Assembly: GCF_003026455.1 (NCBI RefSeq)
Contig: NZ_PYMB01000002.1
Span: 530,856 to 594,855, forward strand
Source of the DNA: Photobacterium rosenbergii
GTDB taxonomy: Bacteria; Pseudomonadota; Gammaproteobacteria; Enterobacterales; Vibrionaceae
Reading direction: 5' to 3'
DNA length: 64,000 bases
Shown here: in pieces, positions 24,333 through 34,149 of the stretch
Position numbering within the stretch: position 1 is the stretch's first letter
Layout of the letters: the number at the start of each line of letters is the position of its first letter
The notes under the pieces: generated by a model
Databases searched by the model: none
The model's input: only the letters and a program-made list of their open reading frames with translations
What the model was told of the DNA's origin: nothing
Position numbers and translations under genes: made by a program

Positions 24333-25469
24333 TTAATATAATGTTGTTTTGTTCTGTTCGATGTAACTCTTATCAACCCGGCCAAACATCTTGCGGTAGC
24401 ACCACAAGGTATACCCGAGAATAATCGGTACCATGATGACAGCTATCAAGGCGACAATTCCCAGCGTCTTTTCACTTGATGTCGCATCCCATATTGTCAG
24501 GCTGTGGGATGGGTTGATACTCGATGGAATGATGAACGGGAATAATGCGATACCCGCAGTCAGTATGATACTGGTCACCGTTATGCTCGACATCGCAAAA
24601 GCGGTACCGTCTTTTTGTTTTTTCGCTGATAGCGCTGTAAAGATCGGTGCAATCACTGCCAGTGCCGGAATGATCCAAAGAACCGGATAGTGGTTGAAGT
24701 TCTGGAACAATCCGTGGGCAACAGTTACCACCTGTTTGTTAAGCGGGTTGGCTGCCGCATCTGTGACAACCGCGCTGGAAATATGGTAACCGTCTAGGTT
24801 GTAGGCCCAAATCCCGGCGATGACATATAGCGCTGCTGTTACAATGGCTGATAACTCGCTAAAGGCGCAGGCTCTGGAATGCAACGAGCCGGTGGTTTTC
24901 ATTTGTAGCCATGTTGAGCCTTGGGTCAGAATCATGCTGAGGCTAAGTAAACCACACAACAGGGCAAATGGATTTAGTAGCCCCCAAAAGCTGCCTTTGT
25001 AACTGGTCATTAGCAGGTCATTCAATACAAACGGGATACCTTGCATCAGGTTACCAAACGCGACACCAAATATGACGCTTGGAATCAAACCGCCGGCAAA
25101 CAAAGCCTTGTCGCAGACATCTCGCCAGACTGGGCTATCGATTTTTGAACGGTAATCAAAGCCTAACGGGCGTAACCACAAGGATGCCAAGGCAAGCAGC
25201 ATGGCAAAATAAAACCCAGAGAAAGAGACGGCGTAGACCAAAGGCCAGACGGCAAAAATAGCACCGCCAGCAGTTATCAACCAAACCTGGTTCCCGTCCC
25301 AGTGGGGACCGACAGTGTTGATCATTATGCGGCGATCCATGTCGCTCTTGCCCAGCACGGGCAATAGCATACTGACGCCCATGTCAAAACCATCGGTAAT
25401 TGCAAAGCCAATAAGCAACAGGCCAATTATTACCCAAGCGACGCATCGCAGTGTTTCGTAATCAATCAT
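24333..25469 (-). CDS. cydB: Cytochrome bd quinol oxidase subunit II
   Basis: The 378-residue membrane protein matches CydB: it starts MIDYETLRCVAWVIIG, has GFAITDGFDMGVSMLLP, NTVGPHWDGNQVWLITAGGAIFAVWP and GFDYRSKIDSP, and ends with IILGYTLWCYRKMFGRV. CydB pairs with CydA in the high-affinity terminal oxidase for low oxygen. It follows cydA by 11 bases and precedes cydX. Confidence 0.97.
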   Translation of the reverse strand: MIDYETLRCVAWVIIGLLLIGFAITDGFDMGVSMLLPVLGKSDMDRRIMINTVGPHWDGNQVWLITAGGAIFAVWPLVYAVSFSGFYFAMLLALASLWLRPLGFDYRSKIDSPVWRDVCDKALFAGGLIPSVIFGVAFGNLMQGIPFVLNDLLMTSYKGSFWGLLNPFALLCGLLSLSMILTQGSTWLQMKTTGSLHSRACAFSELSAIVTAALYVIAGIWAYNLDGYHISSAVVTDAAANPLNKQVVTVAHGLFQNFNHYPVLWIIPALAVIAPIFTALSAKKQKDGTAFAMSSITVTSIILTAGIALFPFIIPSSINPSHSLTIWDATSSEKTLGIVALIAVIMVPIILGYTLWCYRKMFGRVDKSYIEQNKTTLY

Positions 25470-25480
25470 AATAGCATTCC

Positions 25481-27064
25481 TTAGTGGCTAGTTGCTGAAG
25501 TCAGCGCTCGGTCTTCAGGCTGGTTCTCAAAGTGGTAACGACCTGTTTTGAGAGCACTTGGCCCAAGTTTGGAGTAGCGGACCATCAGGAATGATTCGAT
25601 GATCAGGAATAGGGTGTACAGCACATAGACCATTGCAATAGATAGCATGATTTGACCCGGTTCAAGCTGGGAGGCTGCCATATTTACCGGTAGTACTTCA
25701 CCCACTGCCCAAGGTTGACGGCCATATTCAGCAACAATCCAACCCGCTTGGCTCGCAATCCATGGCAGTGGCATCGAGATAAGGGCCAATTTGAGCAACC
25801 ATCGTTTCTGCGGTAGGGACTCACGGCAGCTATACCATGTGGCCAAGGCAAACAGCATAACCATTAGCATGCCGCAACCAACCATAATCCTGAAGCTCCA
25901 GAATAGCGGTGCAACTTGCGGGATAGTGTCTTCGGTTGCTTGCTTGATCTGTGCTTCGGTCGCATCGACCACAGAGTTGGTGTAAGACTTCAGCAGTAAC
26001 CCATAACCGAGATCTTTTTTCACTTCGTTGAAGGCTTGGACATCGTCCTCGGTGTGGAATCCGCTACGCAGTTTTTCCAGCAGGCCATAGGCAACCATAC
26101 CATTGCGGATCCTAGCCTCGTTTTGCTTCATCAGGTCATCGATACCCATGACTTGTTCATCAAATGAGCGGGTTGCAATGATGCCCATAAGGTAAGGGAT
26201 CTTAATGGCGTAGTCGGTTTCCTTGGTTTCTTGGTTAGGGAAGCCAAATAGCGTGAAGGATGCAGGCGCTTCTTCGGTATGCCATTCGGCCTCAATCGCT
26301 GCCAGTTTGACTTGCTGTACGTCACCGAGTTCGTAACCAGACTCATCACCCAGTAGCAATGTACCCAGGATAGCGGTAAGGCCGAATGCTGCAGCAACCG
26401 CAAATGAGCGGCGAGCGAAGGTGATATCTCGGCGTTTTAGCAGGTAGAAGGCACTGATGGCCATAACAAACATAGCGCCAGTGGTGTAACCGCCGGCGAC
26501 GGTGTGCAAGAATTTAACCTGAGTGACTGGGTTGAAAACGACTTCGACAAAGTCGGTCATTTCCATGCGCATGGTTTCAAAATTGAACTCTGCGCCGACC
26601 GGATTTTGCATCCAGCCGTTGGCCATCAAAATCCATAGGCCGGAAAAGTTCGAACCCAGTGCCGTCAACCAAGTGATGGCAAGGTGCTGGCGTTTTGAAA
26701 GTCGGTCCCAACCAAAAAAGAATAGGCCAACCAAGGTTGATTCGAGGAAGAACGCAATAAGCGCTTCGATGGCCAGCGGCGCACCAAAGATATCCCCAAC
26801 ATAGTGGGAGTAGAAAGACCAGTTTGTCCCGAACTGGAATTCCATGGTGAGGCCAGTAGCAACACCAATCGCAAAGTTAATCCCGAATAACTTGCCCCAG
26901 AACTTTGTCATGTCTTTGTATATTTGCTGGCCGGTAATGACATACATGGTTTCCATGATTGCCAGCAATACGACTAGCCCTATGGTTAAGGGCACGAAAA
27001 TAAAATGGTACAGTGCCGTCGTGGCGAACTGTATCCGCGATAGTTCGGCTACTTCGTTGAGCAT
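25481..27064 (-). CDS. cydA: Cytochrome bd quinol oxidase subunit I
   Basis: The 527-residue protein is CydA. Haem ligands are the His in [17 protein letters not shown] near residue 19, the His in [11 protein letters not shown] near residue 185 and a methionine near residue 390 in the [10 protein letters not shown] segment. [12 protein letters not shown] is present. The Q-loop between about residues 245 and 380 is long, so this is the E. coli-type (long Q-loop) enzyme. The start follows GGGGAGGAAATC. Expression probably rises at low oxygen. Confidence 0.97.
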   Translation of the reverse strand: MLNEVAELSRIQFATTALYHFIFVPLTIGLVVLLAIMETMYVITGQQIYKDMTKFWGKLFGINFAIGVATGLTMEFQFGTNWSFYSHYVGDIFGAPLAIEALIAFFLESTLVGLFFFGWDRLSKRQHLAITWLTALGSNFSGLWILMANGWMQNPVGAEFNFETMRMEMTDFVEVVFNPVTQVKFLHTVAGGYTTGAMFVMAISAFYLLKRRDITFARRSFAVAAAFGLTAILGTLLLGDESGYELGDVQQVKLAAIEAEWHTEEAPASFTLFGFPNQETKETDYAIKIPYLMGIIATRSFDEQVMGIDDLMKQNEARIRNGMVAYGLLEKLRSGFHTEDDVQAFNEVKKDLGYGLLLKSYTNSVVDATEAQIKQATEDTIPQVAPLFWSFRIMVGCGMLMVMLFALATWYSCRESLPQKRWLLKLALISMPLPWIASQAGWIVAEYGRQPWAVGEVLPVNMAASQLEPGQIMLSIAMVYVLYTLFLIIESFLMVRYSKLGPSALKTGRYHFENQPEDRALTSATSH

Positions 27065-27205
27065 GATTTCCTCCCCGTCAGGCTGTTTGACGGAATATTT
27101 CTTTATATTTCTTGGATATTCTCTATCGGGTCGAGCAACACATAGAGCGGGGAGAATGGTAATGCTGGCTCGGAGTTAAGGGTAGTCAAACATATATAAT
27201 CAAGG

Positions 27206-27222
27206 GTTAAGTACCTCTTAAC
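27206..27222. promoter_or_regulatory. ArcA-like repeat upstream of cydA
   Basis: GTTAAG-TACCT-CTTAAC is an inverted repeat. On the minus strand it also reads as GTTAA and CTTAA spaced 11 bases apart, the usual ArcA spacing. It lies about 140 bases upstream of cydA. ArcA control is inferred. Confidence 0.45.
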
Positions 27223-27408
27223 AATGACTGAATTACTCATTGGTTAAGGTTAGAGATATTCACAGAAGCTATTGATTGCTGGTAAGGTCTTTTTGCCTCG
27301 GGGGCGAAAATTGCCTTACATTTATTAAATGTGAGGCAAAAGGCGGATGTGGCCAGATGGCCAATGGGTTCAACCACCTCGATTTCATGGAACTGGATAG
27401 AGAAAACA

Positions 27409-28407
27409 ATGAGAACAATAACAAGCGTCCGATTAATTTGTGACGCTGCCAAAGGGAAGGGGATCAGTGTTGCTGATTGCTTGAGAGACACCGGCTTGTC
27501 AGAAAGTGAAATCGGCCACGATGATCTTACATTGACGGTGGAACAAGAAATCGCAGTGATCCAAAACTATGTCTCCTTGTCTGGTGGGCAGGTAGGGCTG
27601 GGCGCAGAAATCGGTTTCCAGATGCATGTGAATGTCTTTGGTATTTGGGGCTTTGCCATATTGACCAGCCCAACGATGCGGGCTGCGTTCTTGACTGCCA
27701 TTGATTACGTCAAATTGTCCTTTGTGCTTGCCAAGCTATCTTTCGCTGAGACAGAAACGGTGGGCGTGCTTACCTTCGATATGAGCGAACTGCCAAAAGC
27801 TATCGAACCTTTTGTCCTTGAGCGGCATACTGTAGTCACGCTTAACTTTTTGAAAGAATCCCTGCCAGAGTCAGCCCTTGCTGATATCTATCTCAAGACA
27901 ACACTTTCTGATCCGGATTATCTCGCTTCGATTGAGAAAGTCCTCGGAATAAAGGTAAAGGGCGGTAGCGACAGCCATTCTCTGGTAATTCCCAAACAGT
28001 GGCTGGATTTGCCCCTGCCTAAAAGTGACCCTGTCACATTAAGGTTCTGCCTTGAGCAATGCGATACCATCGTGGCAAAAGAGGCTGATGAGGAAAACCA
28101 ATGGACCGAAAAGGTCAAGCAAGTGGTGCTCGAAGATATCGCAGAAGAGAAAACCCTCAATGCGGTTGCTGAAAAGTTATCGATGACCGAGCGTACTTTG
28201 CGCCGCCGTTTAAACGATGAAGGAACGACTTATCGGGAACTGTATGCCAATACCCGTCTGACAGTTGCCAAGGAATTGCTTGAAGCATCATGCTTGAATG
28301 TGGATACGGTATCTTGGCGGGTGGGTTACGCTGAGCCGGCCAGTTTTGTGCGTGCTTTTATCAAGAAATTCGGCTTTTCGCCTGGCAGCATCAAAAAAGC
28401 ATGCTGA
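27409..28407 (+). CDS. AraC-family regulator (OruR/Arabinose_bd type)
   Basis: I place the start at ATG 27409 (MRTITSVRLICDAAKGKG) because the frame before it has no ribosome site; GAGAAA lies upstream. The 332-residue protein has an N-terminal sensing domain (SLSGGQVGLGAEIGFQMHVNVFGIWGFAILTSPTMRAA) and a C-terminal AraC double helix-turn-helix (LNAVAEKLSMTERTLRRRLNDEGTTYRELYANTRL and DTVSWRVGYAEPASFVRAFIKKFGFSP). It is tail to tail with the aldehyde dehydrogenase across a shared terminator, but a regulatory link is not shown. Confidence 0.88.
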   Translation: MRTITSVRLICDAAKGKGISVADCLRDTGLSESEIGHDDLTLTVEQEIAVIQNYVSLSGGQVGLGAEIGFQMHVNVFGIWGFAILTSPTMRAAFLTAIDYVKLSFVLAKLSFAETETVGVLTFDMSELPKAIEPFVLERHTVVTLNFLKESLPESALADIYLKTTLSDPDYLASIEKVLGIKVKGGSDSHSLVIPKQWLDLPLPKSDPVTLRFCLEQCDTIVAKEADEENQWTEKVKQVVLEDIAEEKTLNAVAEKLSMTERTLRRRLNDEGTTYRELYANTRLTVAKELLEASCLNVDTVSWRVGYAEPASFVRAFIKKFGFSPGSIKKAC

Positions 28408-28434
28408 CCTTCAACCAAAGGCCTGTCATGAGTT

Positions 28435-28470
28435 AACCACCACTGAAATCAAATAGCAGTGGTGGTTTTC
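28435..28470. terminator. Bidirectional terminator
   Basis: AACCACCACTG (28435-28445) and CAGTGGTGGTT (28457-28467) form an 11-base perfect stem with TTTTC after it. It separates the AraC gene from the convergent aldehyde dehydrogenase gene. Confidence 0.92.
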
Positions 28471-28507
28471 AACCTTTGATTTTTAATTACTTAGGTACAG
28501 CTTTCAG

Positions 28508-29959
28508 TTAAAATTTTTTCAGCCGTTTTAGCTGGAAGTTGATAAAGAAATTGAACATCTTGTTGCCCCATGGTGCTGCGATATATTGGCTGGCATCAAA
28601 GCGGCCTTTGACCACAATCGATTTGGCCTTGGAGAAATTCAAGAAGCCTTCCTTGCCGTGATAATGCCCCATTCCAGAGGGACCGACACCGCCAAACGGC
28701 ATATCATCCACCATGGTGTGGGTCATCACTTCATTGATACAGACCCCGCCGGAGTGAGTGTTTTGTACCACTTTATCTACCCGGCGTTTATCCCAGTCAA
28801 AATAATATAGTGCAAGCGGGCGGTCATGGTTTTGCACGTATTCAATCGCATCATCCAGCGTATCATAAGGAACCAAAGGCAGGATTGGGCCGAAGATCTC
28901 TTCCTTTAGCACTCGCATATCCGAAGTGACATTTTTCACAACATGCATGGGTAACTTGCGAGTGCCAGCGAAGTCTTCATTGGCGGGGTTAATCACAACA
29001 ACGTCTGCGCCTTTTTGTTTGGCGTCCTCAATGTTATCTAACAATCGGTCGCGTTGCCGCTCAGTAATGATCGACGTGTAGTCATTGTTGTCGCGCATGG
29101 TTGGGTAGTGCTTGGCAATAGCGGCGCTGAAGGCGTCACTGAACTGATCGATTTTATGGCGGGGTACCAGAATATAATCAGGGGAAACACACACCTGTCC
29201 GGCATTGAGTCCTTTACCAAAGGCGATCCTCTTAGCCGCCTCCTCAATGGGGAAGTCATCATGGATGATAGCCGGTGACTTACCGCCCAACTCCAAGGTG
29301 ACAGGGGTAAGGTTTTTTGCTGCAGCCTGCATAACGATACTACCGACCTGGGTTGAGCCAGTGAATACGATATGGTCAAAAGGAAGTTGGGTAAACTCAG
29401 TTGCGACCTCGACACCGCCGTTGACGACGATAATTTCGTCTGAGGTAAAAAACTCTTCAATCATTTGCTTGATCAAAGCCCCTGTTTCCGGTGCAAATTC
29501 CGAGGTTTTGATCATTGCCAGGTTACCGGCAGCAAGAGCCCCCGCTAGTGGTGATAAGCCCAAAAAGATCGGGAAGTTCCAAGGAACCACGATACCAACA
29601 ACGCCGAGTGGCTGGTAACGGACCTCGGTCTTCGCTCCGAATAGCATCAATGGCGTTTTGCGGCTTGAGGTTTTCATCCACTTGCGAAGGTGTTTCTTGT
29701 TGTAGTGGATACCTTCGAAAATAGGCAGCAGTTCGATCATCAGGGTTTCGGCACGGGAGCGGCCATTAAAATCACGATCTACTGCTTTAATTAGGCGGTC
29801 TTGATAGGTAACAAGTGCTTGGTGTAAACGCTGCAGGCGCTCAATTCGCTGCGCGGCAGTTGGCGCAGGGGTACGCAGAAAAGCACTTTTCAGGTTTTCC
29901 AGGCTAGGGCCAAGGGCCACTTCCGGTTTATCAATGTCATAAATTGGATGAGCTGACAT
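28508..29959 (-). CDS. Coniferyl-aldehyde-dehydrogenase-type aldehyde dehydrogenase
   Basis: The 483-residue enzyme is an NAD(P)-dependent aldehyde dehydrogenase. Visible are PWNFPIFLGLSPL near residue 125, FTGSTQVGSIVMQAAAK near residue 200, ELGGKSPAII near residue 225, the catalytic cysteine in NAGQVCVSPDYI near residue 258, KEEIFGPILPL near residue 355 and MPFGGVGPSGMGHYHG near residue 430. The overall form with a hydrophobic basic C-terminus (INFQLKRLKKF) matches the coniferyl aldehyde dehydrogenase family, which also oxidises fatty and aromatic aldehydes. The C-terminal helix could attach to membranes. Confidence 0.92.
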   Translation of the reverse strand: MSAHPIYDIDKPEVALGPSLENLKSAFLRTPAPTAAQRIERLQRLHQALVTYQDRLIKAVDRDFNGRSRAETLMIELLPIFEGIHYNKKHLRKWMKTSSRKTPLMLFGAKTEVRYQPLGVVGIVVPWNFPIFLGLSPLAGALAAGNLAMIKTSEFAPETGALIKQMIEEFFTSDEIIVVNGGVEVATEFTQLPFDHIVFTGSTQVGSIVMQAAAKNLTPVTLELGGKSPAIIHDDFPIEEAAKRIAFGKGLNAGQVCVSPDYILVPRHKIDQFSDAFSAAIAKHYPTMRDNNDYTSIITERQRDRLLDNIEDAKQKGADVVVINPANEDFAGTRKLPMHVVKNVTSDMRVLKEEIFGPILPLVPYDTLDDAIEYVQNHDRPLALYYFDWDKRRVDKVVQNTHSGGVCINEVMTHTMVDDMPFGGVGPSGMGHYHGKEGFLNFSKAKSIVVKGRFDASQYIAAPWGNKMFNFFINFQLKRLKKF

Positions 29960-30090
29960 ATCTGACTCCTTAATGGATCATTTTAGCTTTGAGTCAGAGT
30001 ATGTCGTTGGCAAGTGACAAACCGAATGTTGATAGCGGACAATTTGTTGTCGAAAGCGGACACCACAAATGGCTCAATTGGCCAAAATCA

Positions 30091-30948
30091 TCAGAATGTC
30101 TCGCGGAATAAATCGATTAAAACTTTAATTTTTTCCGGAAGATAGACAGCAGAGGGGTAGACCAGAGTGAGGTTATGGTCGGGGTATTCAAAATGGGGTA
30201 GCACCTTGACCAATTGGCCTTTTTCAATGGCTCTTCTAGAGTGGGCCTCTGGAATGAAAGCAATACCGCTACCGTCCATGGCCATGTTACGCAGTAAGGT
30301 TAGATCGTCCGATTGAACTGAGATATGCAGCTCGGATGGGATCAAGCTAGCATTGTAGCGATTGGTCAGCAGCCGGTGTGATTTGAGATCTTCGGTTGAT
30401 TCAATCGGCGGAAACTTTGCTAGATATTCTTTTGAGGCAACCAGGTTGCTGCGATATGACAGCAAGCTAAATTGAATGTAACTGTCATCACTGACTTTGA
30501 CTACGCTTGGCAGTACTTGTAGGTCAAAAGCTTGCCGCTTTAAATCGACACTCTCTTGGTGGTTTTCAATTTCCACTCGTATGTTCGGATAGCGACTAGT
30601 GTATTCAGTGATGATTTCATTGAATGCAGATAGCGTCATTATCGCCGTCGGAATAGCAAGCCTAACCGTGCCGGCAAAGTTTGACTGTTGCTCGCTAAAT
30701 ACCTTTATCCCCTGCTGCAACAACTCAATGGGTTGTGAAGCCATATCAAATAGCTGCTTGCCTTTGTCTGTTAGTTCAATCGTTCGCGTTGTTCGGATCA
30801 GCAGTTGACAGCCAAGGGCGGATTCAAGCTCTTGTAAGCGACGACTGATCTTAGAACGTTGAAGATTGTTGGCAGCCGCTGCAGCACTGATACCGCCATG
30901 TTCTACGGTTTGGATGAAGAGATGGAGATCATCAAGATTGACTTTCAT
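30091..30948 (-). CDS. LysR-family regulator, divergent from an HlyD/DUF2955 pump
   Basis: The 285-residue protein has an N-terminal LysR helix-turn-helix (MKVNLDDLHLFIQTVEHGGISAAAAANNLQRSKISRRLQELESALG) and a substrate domain. It belongs to the DsdC/AaeR-like group with LLIRTTRTIELTDKG and the C-terminal LTLVYPSAVYLPEKIKVLIDLFRE. It is divergent from an HlyD/DUF2955 pair, the usual arrangement for AaeR-AaeAB-type efflux, and a dyad lies between them. It likely controls that pump. A second, related LysR follows the pump. Confidence 0.9.
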   Translation of the reverse strand: MKVNLDDLHLFIQTVEHGGISAAAAANNLQRSKISRRLQELESALGCQLLIRTTRTIELTDKGKQLFDMASQPIELLQQGIKVFSEQQSNFAGTVRLAIPTAIMTLSAFNEIITEYTSRYPNIRVEIENHQESVDLKRQAFDLQVLPSVVKVSDDSYIQFSLLSYRSNLVASKEYLAKFPPIESTEDLKSHRLLTNRYNASLIPSELHISVQSDDLTLLRNMAMDGSGIAFIPEAHSRRAIEKGQLVKVLPHFEYPDHNLTLVYPSAVYLPEKIKVLIDLFRETF

Positions 30949-30970
30949 TGTCCTATTTTTAGGTCTTATG

Positions 30971-30999
30971 TGTGTTAGTTATCATTCTACTTTAACACA
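30971..30999. promoter_or_regulatory. Dyad in the LysR/HlyD divergent region
   Basis: TGTGTTA (30971-30977) and TAACACA (30993-30999) form a dyad. Nested inside it, GTTA and TAAC are 11 bases apart, fitting the T-N11-A rule for LysR boxes. A TATAAT at 31011-31016 is a good -10 for the pump gene, so the dyad overlaps that promoter. Confidence 0.6.
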
Positions 31000-31045
31000 G
31001 ACCATTTCTTTATAATCCGCGAAAAAAGGATTCGTGGAGTGAAGA

Positions 31046-32110
31046 ATGAACGCTGATAAGCAATTTAGAATTTGGATGCGTACGCTTATTGTCCTGTTTA
31101 TTGTGCTTTTTGCATATGTGATCACTGCTGATAGGTATGCGCCGATCACCACAGAGGGACGTGTTCAGGGCTATGTGGTTCAAGTGGCACCGGAGGTTTC
31201 CGGAAAAATTACCCAGGTTCTGGTAGTGAACAATCAGCAGGTACGAGCCGGTGATCCGCTGTTCAATATTGACGATCGCAAATATCAAATTGAGCTTGAA
31301 AAAGCCAAGCTGTCATTAAAGTCGGCTTATGAGAAAGAAGCGACGTTGTACTCTCAACGTGAAGCAGCCCTTGCCAACATAAGTCGGGCAGAAGCCAATT
31401 ATATCAACTCCCACCGAGAGTACTTACGGTTACAAAAGCTGTCGAATCGAAAAGTGATTTCCCAGTCCCAACTTGATAATGCACAGGCACAAGACAGGGT
31501 AGCGAAAGCGACTTTGCTTGCTGAGGAGCAAAATCTGAAAGTGATCGAAAGCCAGTTGGGCCGAGCTAAGGGGGAAAGTACCGCAGTTCTCACCGCCAGA
31601 AACCAAGTTGAAAGGGCCGAGCTTGATCTCAGCAACACCGTCGTGGTGGCACCAAGCGATGGTGTTGTTACTAACCTTCAGCTTGAAGAAGGAACTACGG
31701 CAAATGTGAACTCGCCACTTCTGACCTTTGTTCCCTCTGGATCGTTATGGTTAGCCGCTGATTTTCGTGAAAAGTCTGTTGCGGCAATCAATCAACATTA
31801 TTCTGCGTTAGTTGCCTTTGATGCTAACCCCGGTGAAGTCTACCCATTTTCAATTAGCAGCCGTGATTACGGTGTCGCGGCGGCCCAGCAAAGGCCAGAT
31901 GGCTTCCTGACCGAGGTGGCAAGCAATAACCGCTGGGTTCGTGATGCCCAACGAACAAGAATTAATTTAACCACTGACAAGCCACTACCTCAGTCCCTCT
32001 TCGTGGGTTCGAGGGCAACCGTGGTGGTTTATCCACAAACCGATTCGTTCTGGGCAACGATGGCCCGAGTCCAAATCAAACTAGCTAGCTGGTTTCACTT
32101 CATCTATTAG
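31046..32110 (+). CDS. HlyD/AaeA-type membrane fusion protein
   Basis: The 354-residue protein starts after GGAGTGAAGA. An N-terminal membrane anchor (TLIVLFIVLFAYVITADRYAP) is followed by a biotinyl-lipoyl-like domain (VQVAPEVSGKITQVLVVNNQQVRAGDPLFNID), a long helical hairpin (residues 85-190) and DLSNTVVVAPSDGVVTNLQLEEG, typical of AaeA/EmrA-type periplasmic adaptors. It should work with the DUF2955 permease encoded 9 bases downstream to export small aromatic or other acids. It carries no Cys lipobox. Confidence 0.93.
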   Translation: MNADKQFRIWMRTLIVLFIVLFAYVITADRYAPITTEGRVQGYVVQVAPEVSGKITQVLVVNNQQVRAGDPLFNIDDRKYQIELEKAKLSLKSAYEKEATLYSQREAALANISRAEANYINSHREYLRLQKLSNRKVISQSQLDNAQAQDRVAKATLLAEEQNLKVIESQLGRAKGESTAVLTARNQVERAELDLSNTVVVAPSDGVVTNLQLEEGTTANVNSPLLTFVPSGSLWLAADFREKSVAAINQHYSALVAFDANPGEVYPFSISSRDYGVAAAQQRPDGFLTEVASNNRWVRDAQRTRINLTTDKPLPQSLFVGSRATVVVYPQTDSFWATMARVQIKLASWFHFIY

Positions 32111-32119
32111 GAAAAGTTG

Positions 32120-33133
32120 ATGAAAACCTTACGTATTTGGTTCGGTTGCTCAATGGGGCTGGCCCTTAGCATGGTGTTTGATTGGTCCTATGGATTCTTC
32201 GCCATCATGCTGCCGCTGTTTATTCTTGGCAAAATGGAACGATTTAGTCTGGCAGCCAACATCTTAGTACTGGTTTCTGTGGTGTGGACAACCACCTTGG
32301 CTACTATTTTGGTGCAGATGTTCCAGTTTCATCCTGTCATCTTGAGCGTGGCCGTGGGGTTAATGATGCTGGTTAACTGTATTGCGATGATGAAGCCATC
32401 GACGTATCTGTTCGGGTTTATTGGGTTATTTGTTGGTTCGATTGTATTGAGTTTTGCTAGTTACGATTTTATCGATATAGAAGACTTTAATATTAACCTA
32501 TGGGTAACGACGGTTGTGAATATTGGTGTATGTGCTTTTGCATATTGGTTGTTCCCAGAAAGAACCTCACAGTGCGTGGATAATCAAGTATCGACACCGG
32601 TAAAAAAGGACATTGATTATATCGCGCAGGTCGCCTTGGGCTGGGTAGTTGCCATGGCTGCTTTTTTCGTGTTCCAAGTGGCAAATCTCTACGACTCGCT
32701 GTCGGCACTGGCTTCCATCATTATCCTTCTCACACCCATGACGTTGGCAGGTTCGATGGGTGTAGCAAAGATCCGGATTATCGGCACTGGGCTTGGTTGC
32801 CTTGCCGGTGCCATGGTCCAGCTCATTCTGGGTAAATGGTTTGGGAATGGGGTATTGCTCTGGTTGGCACTGACCATAGCAATGGGGTGGTTTTGTCACT
32901 GGCAGACCAAAGGTCAAATCAAATCTGCCATTGGGTTCTCGGCAATGTCTGCGTTGACTGTGCCGATGACGACCTCTTTGGTCCCTGAGCAACAAGATGC
33001 GTTTTTCTCCATTTTGTACCGTTTCAGTTCAATATTTGTCGCAGTAGCACTGACCGTTATGGTGATCTGGGTTGCCCATCATTGCATCCGAGAGTGTTTG
33101 CTGCCTGCAAAAAGCCTAACTCAATCCAATTAG
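32120..33133 (+). CDS. DUF2955/FUSC-type efflux permease
   Basis: The start is ATG 32120 after AGGAAAAG. The 337-residue protein has two blocks of membrane helices (LRIWFGCSMGLALSMVFDWSYGFFAIMLPLFILG at the N-terminus and VALGWVVAMAAFFVFQVANLYDSLSALASIIILLTP in the middle), an aromatic-acid exporter/FUSC-like duplication. It pairs with the HlyD protein before it as the inner-membrane pump. Its gene tail nearly touches the second LysR gene, 32 bases away. Confidence 0.85.
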   Translation: MKTLRIWFGCSMGLALSMVFDWSYGFFAIMLPLFILGKMERFSLAANILVLVSVVWTTTLATILVQMFQFHPVILSVAVGLMMLVNCIAMMKPSTYLFGFIGLFVGSIVLSFASYDFIDIEDFNINLWVTTVVNIGVCAFAYWLFPERTSQCVDNQVSTPVKKDIDYIAQVALGWVVAMAAFFVFQVANLYDSLSALASIIILLTPMTLAGSMGVAKIRIIGTGLGCLAGAMVQLILGKWFGNGVLLWLALTIAMGWFCHWQTKGQIKSAIGFSAMSALTVPMTTSLVPEQQDAFFSILYRFSSIFVAVALTVMVIWVAHHCIRECLLPAKSLTQSN

Positions 33134-33165
33134 GCCTGGCCGGTATATTTGCCAAGAGAAGTAAT

Positions 33166-34053
33166 ATGAAAGTTGAAGATCTTGAATTATTTACCACCAT
33201 TGTTCGCTTGGGTGGATTCACTGCTGCAGCCAATGCGTTGGAATTACCAAGAAGCAACGTGAGCAGGCGGATAAGCAAGCTAGAGGAAGAATTGAATCTG
33301 AAATTGTTCTTTCGTACTACCCGGCAAATATCGTTAACCCAATATGGGAAAAAGTATTATGAAGAGGTGGTCAAGGCGCTTGAAACCTTAAATAGGGCAC
33401 GGTTGGCTACGGATTCAATTTCAGATGTACCGAAAGGAAGAATTAAAATTGGGTTATTGCCTGAAACCGATGAGGCTATTTCGCCTCTATTATTTTTATT
33501 TCTCGATAAATACCCCGAAATAGAACTGGATATTCGCAGTATCAACAACGGGTTTATTGATACCTATCAACAAGATCTGGATCTGGCCTTTCATGCTGGC
33601 GAGGTCATAGACTCGAACTTGGTGGCAAGGGAAATTACCGGGCTTAATGGCAGGATTGTCGCTTCGCCTGATTACATTGAAAAACATGGCAGGCCGCAGC
33701 AACCCCACGATCTCTCCGATCACAGCTGTATTTGTTTTCGATGGCCAAATGGACAGGTTGTTAATTGCTGGCCGATAGCAGGAGAAGAGGTCATGGTAAG
33801 AGGGAAGCTGACCAGCAACAGTATTGGGTTGATTAAGCGTGCTGCTCTCAATGGACGCGGGTTGGCGTTCTTACCGAAATTATTTATTAATGCTGAATTG
33901 AAAGATAACGAGCTTATTTCACTGCTCAATGACTTTGAAAATCCATTTAATAGTGAAAAGGTCTGGTTACTTTATCCGGAAACCAAAGGGATCAGCCGAG
34001 CCACAAGATTGTTAATTGAATATTTGGTTGAGGAAGTCCCTAAAATTTCATGA
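33166..34053 (+). CDS. LysR-family regulator upstream of the RND pump
   Basis: The open frame begins inside the previous gene, but ATG 33166 (MKVEDLELFTTIVRLGGF) after GAGAAG is the family start, giving 295 residues. The helix-turn-helix is FTAAANALELPRSNVSRRISKLEEELNLKLFFRTTRQISLTQYG. It resembles the first LysR of this island (MKVNLDDLHLFIQTVEHGG), so the two are probably paralogues of the same DNA-binding subgroup. A T-N11-A dyad lies just after it, in front of the RND operon. Control of that pump is inferred. Confidence 0.9.
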   Translation: MKVEDLELFTTIVRLGGFTAAANALELPRSNVSRRISKLEEELNLKLFFRTTRQISLTQYGKKYYEEVVKALETLNRARLATDSISDVPKGRIKIGLLPETDEAISPLLFLFLDKYPEIELDIRSINNGFIDTYQQDLDLAFHAGEVIDSNLVAREITGLNGRIVASPDYIEKHGRPQQPHDLSDHSCICFRWPNGQVVNCWPIAGEEVMVRGKLTSNSIGLIKRAALNGRGLAFLPKLFINAELKDNELISLLNDFENPFNSEKVWLLYPETKGISRATRLLIEYLVEEVPKIS

Positions 34054-34059
34054 TTGTCC

Positions 34060-34082
34060 GGAAATGTGCAACATAGATTTCC
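34060..34082. promoter_or_regulatory. LysR-box dyad and palindrome upstream of the RND operon
   Basis: GGAAAT-N11-ATTTCC is a perfect 6-base dyad with exact T-N11-A spacing, the LysR box rule. It lies 68 bases before the RND adaptor gene. A second structure, the perfect 16-base palindrome ATATAGCTAGCTATAT at 34102-34117, lies between it and the start and may overlap the -10 region. Confidence 0.65.
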
Positions 34083-34149
34083 CGAAACGACGGATTATCT
34101 CATATAGCTAGCTATATAAAATGACCTTCACATTTTTGAGGGTCACATT

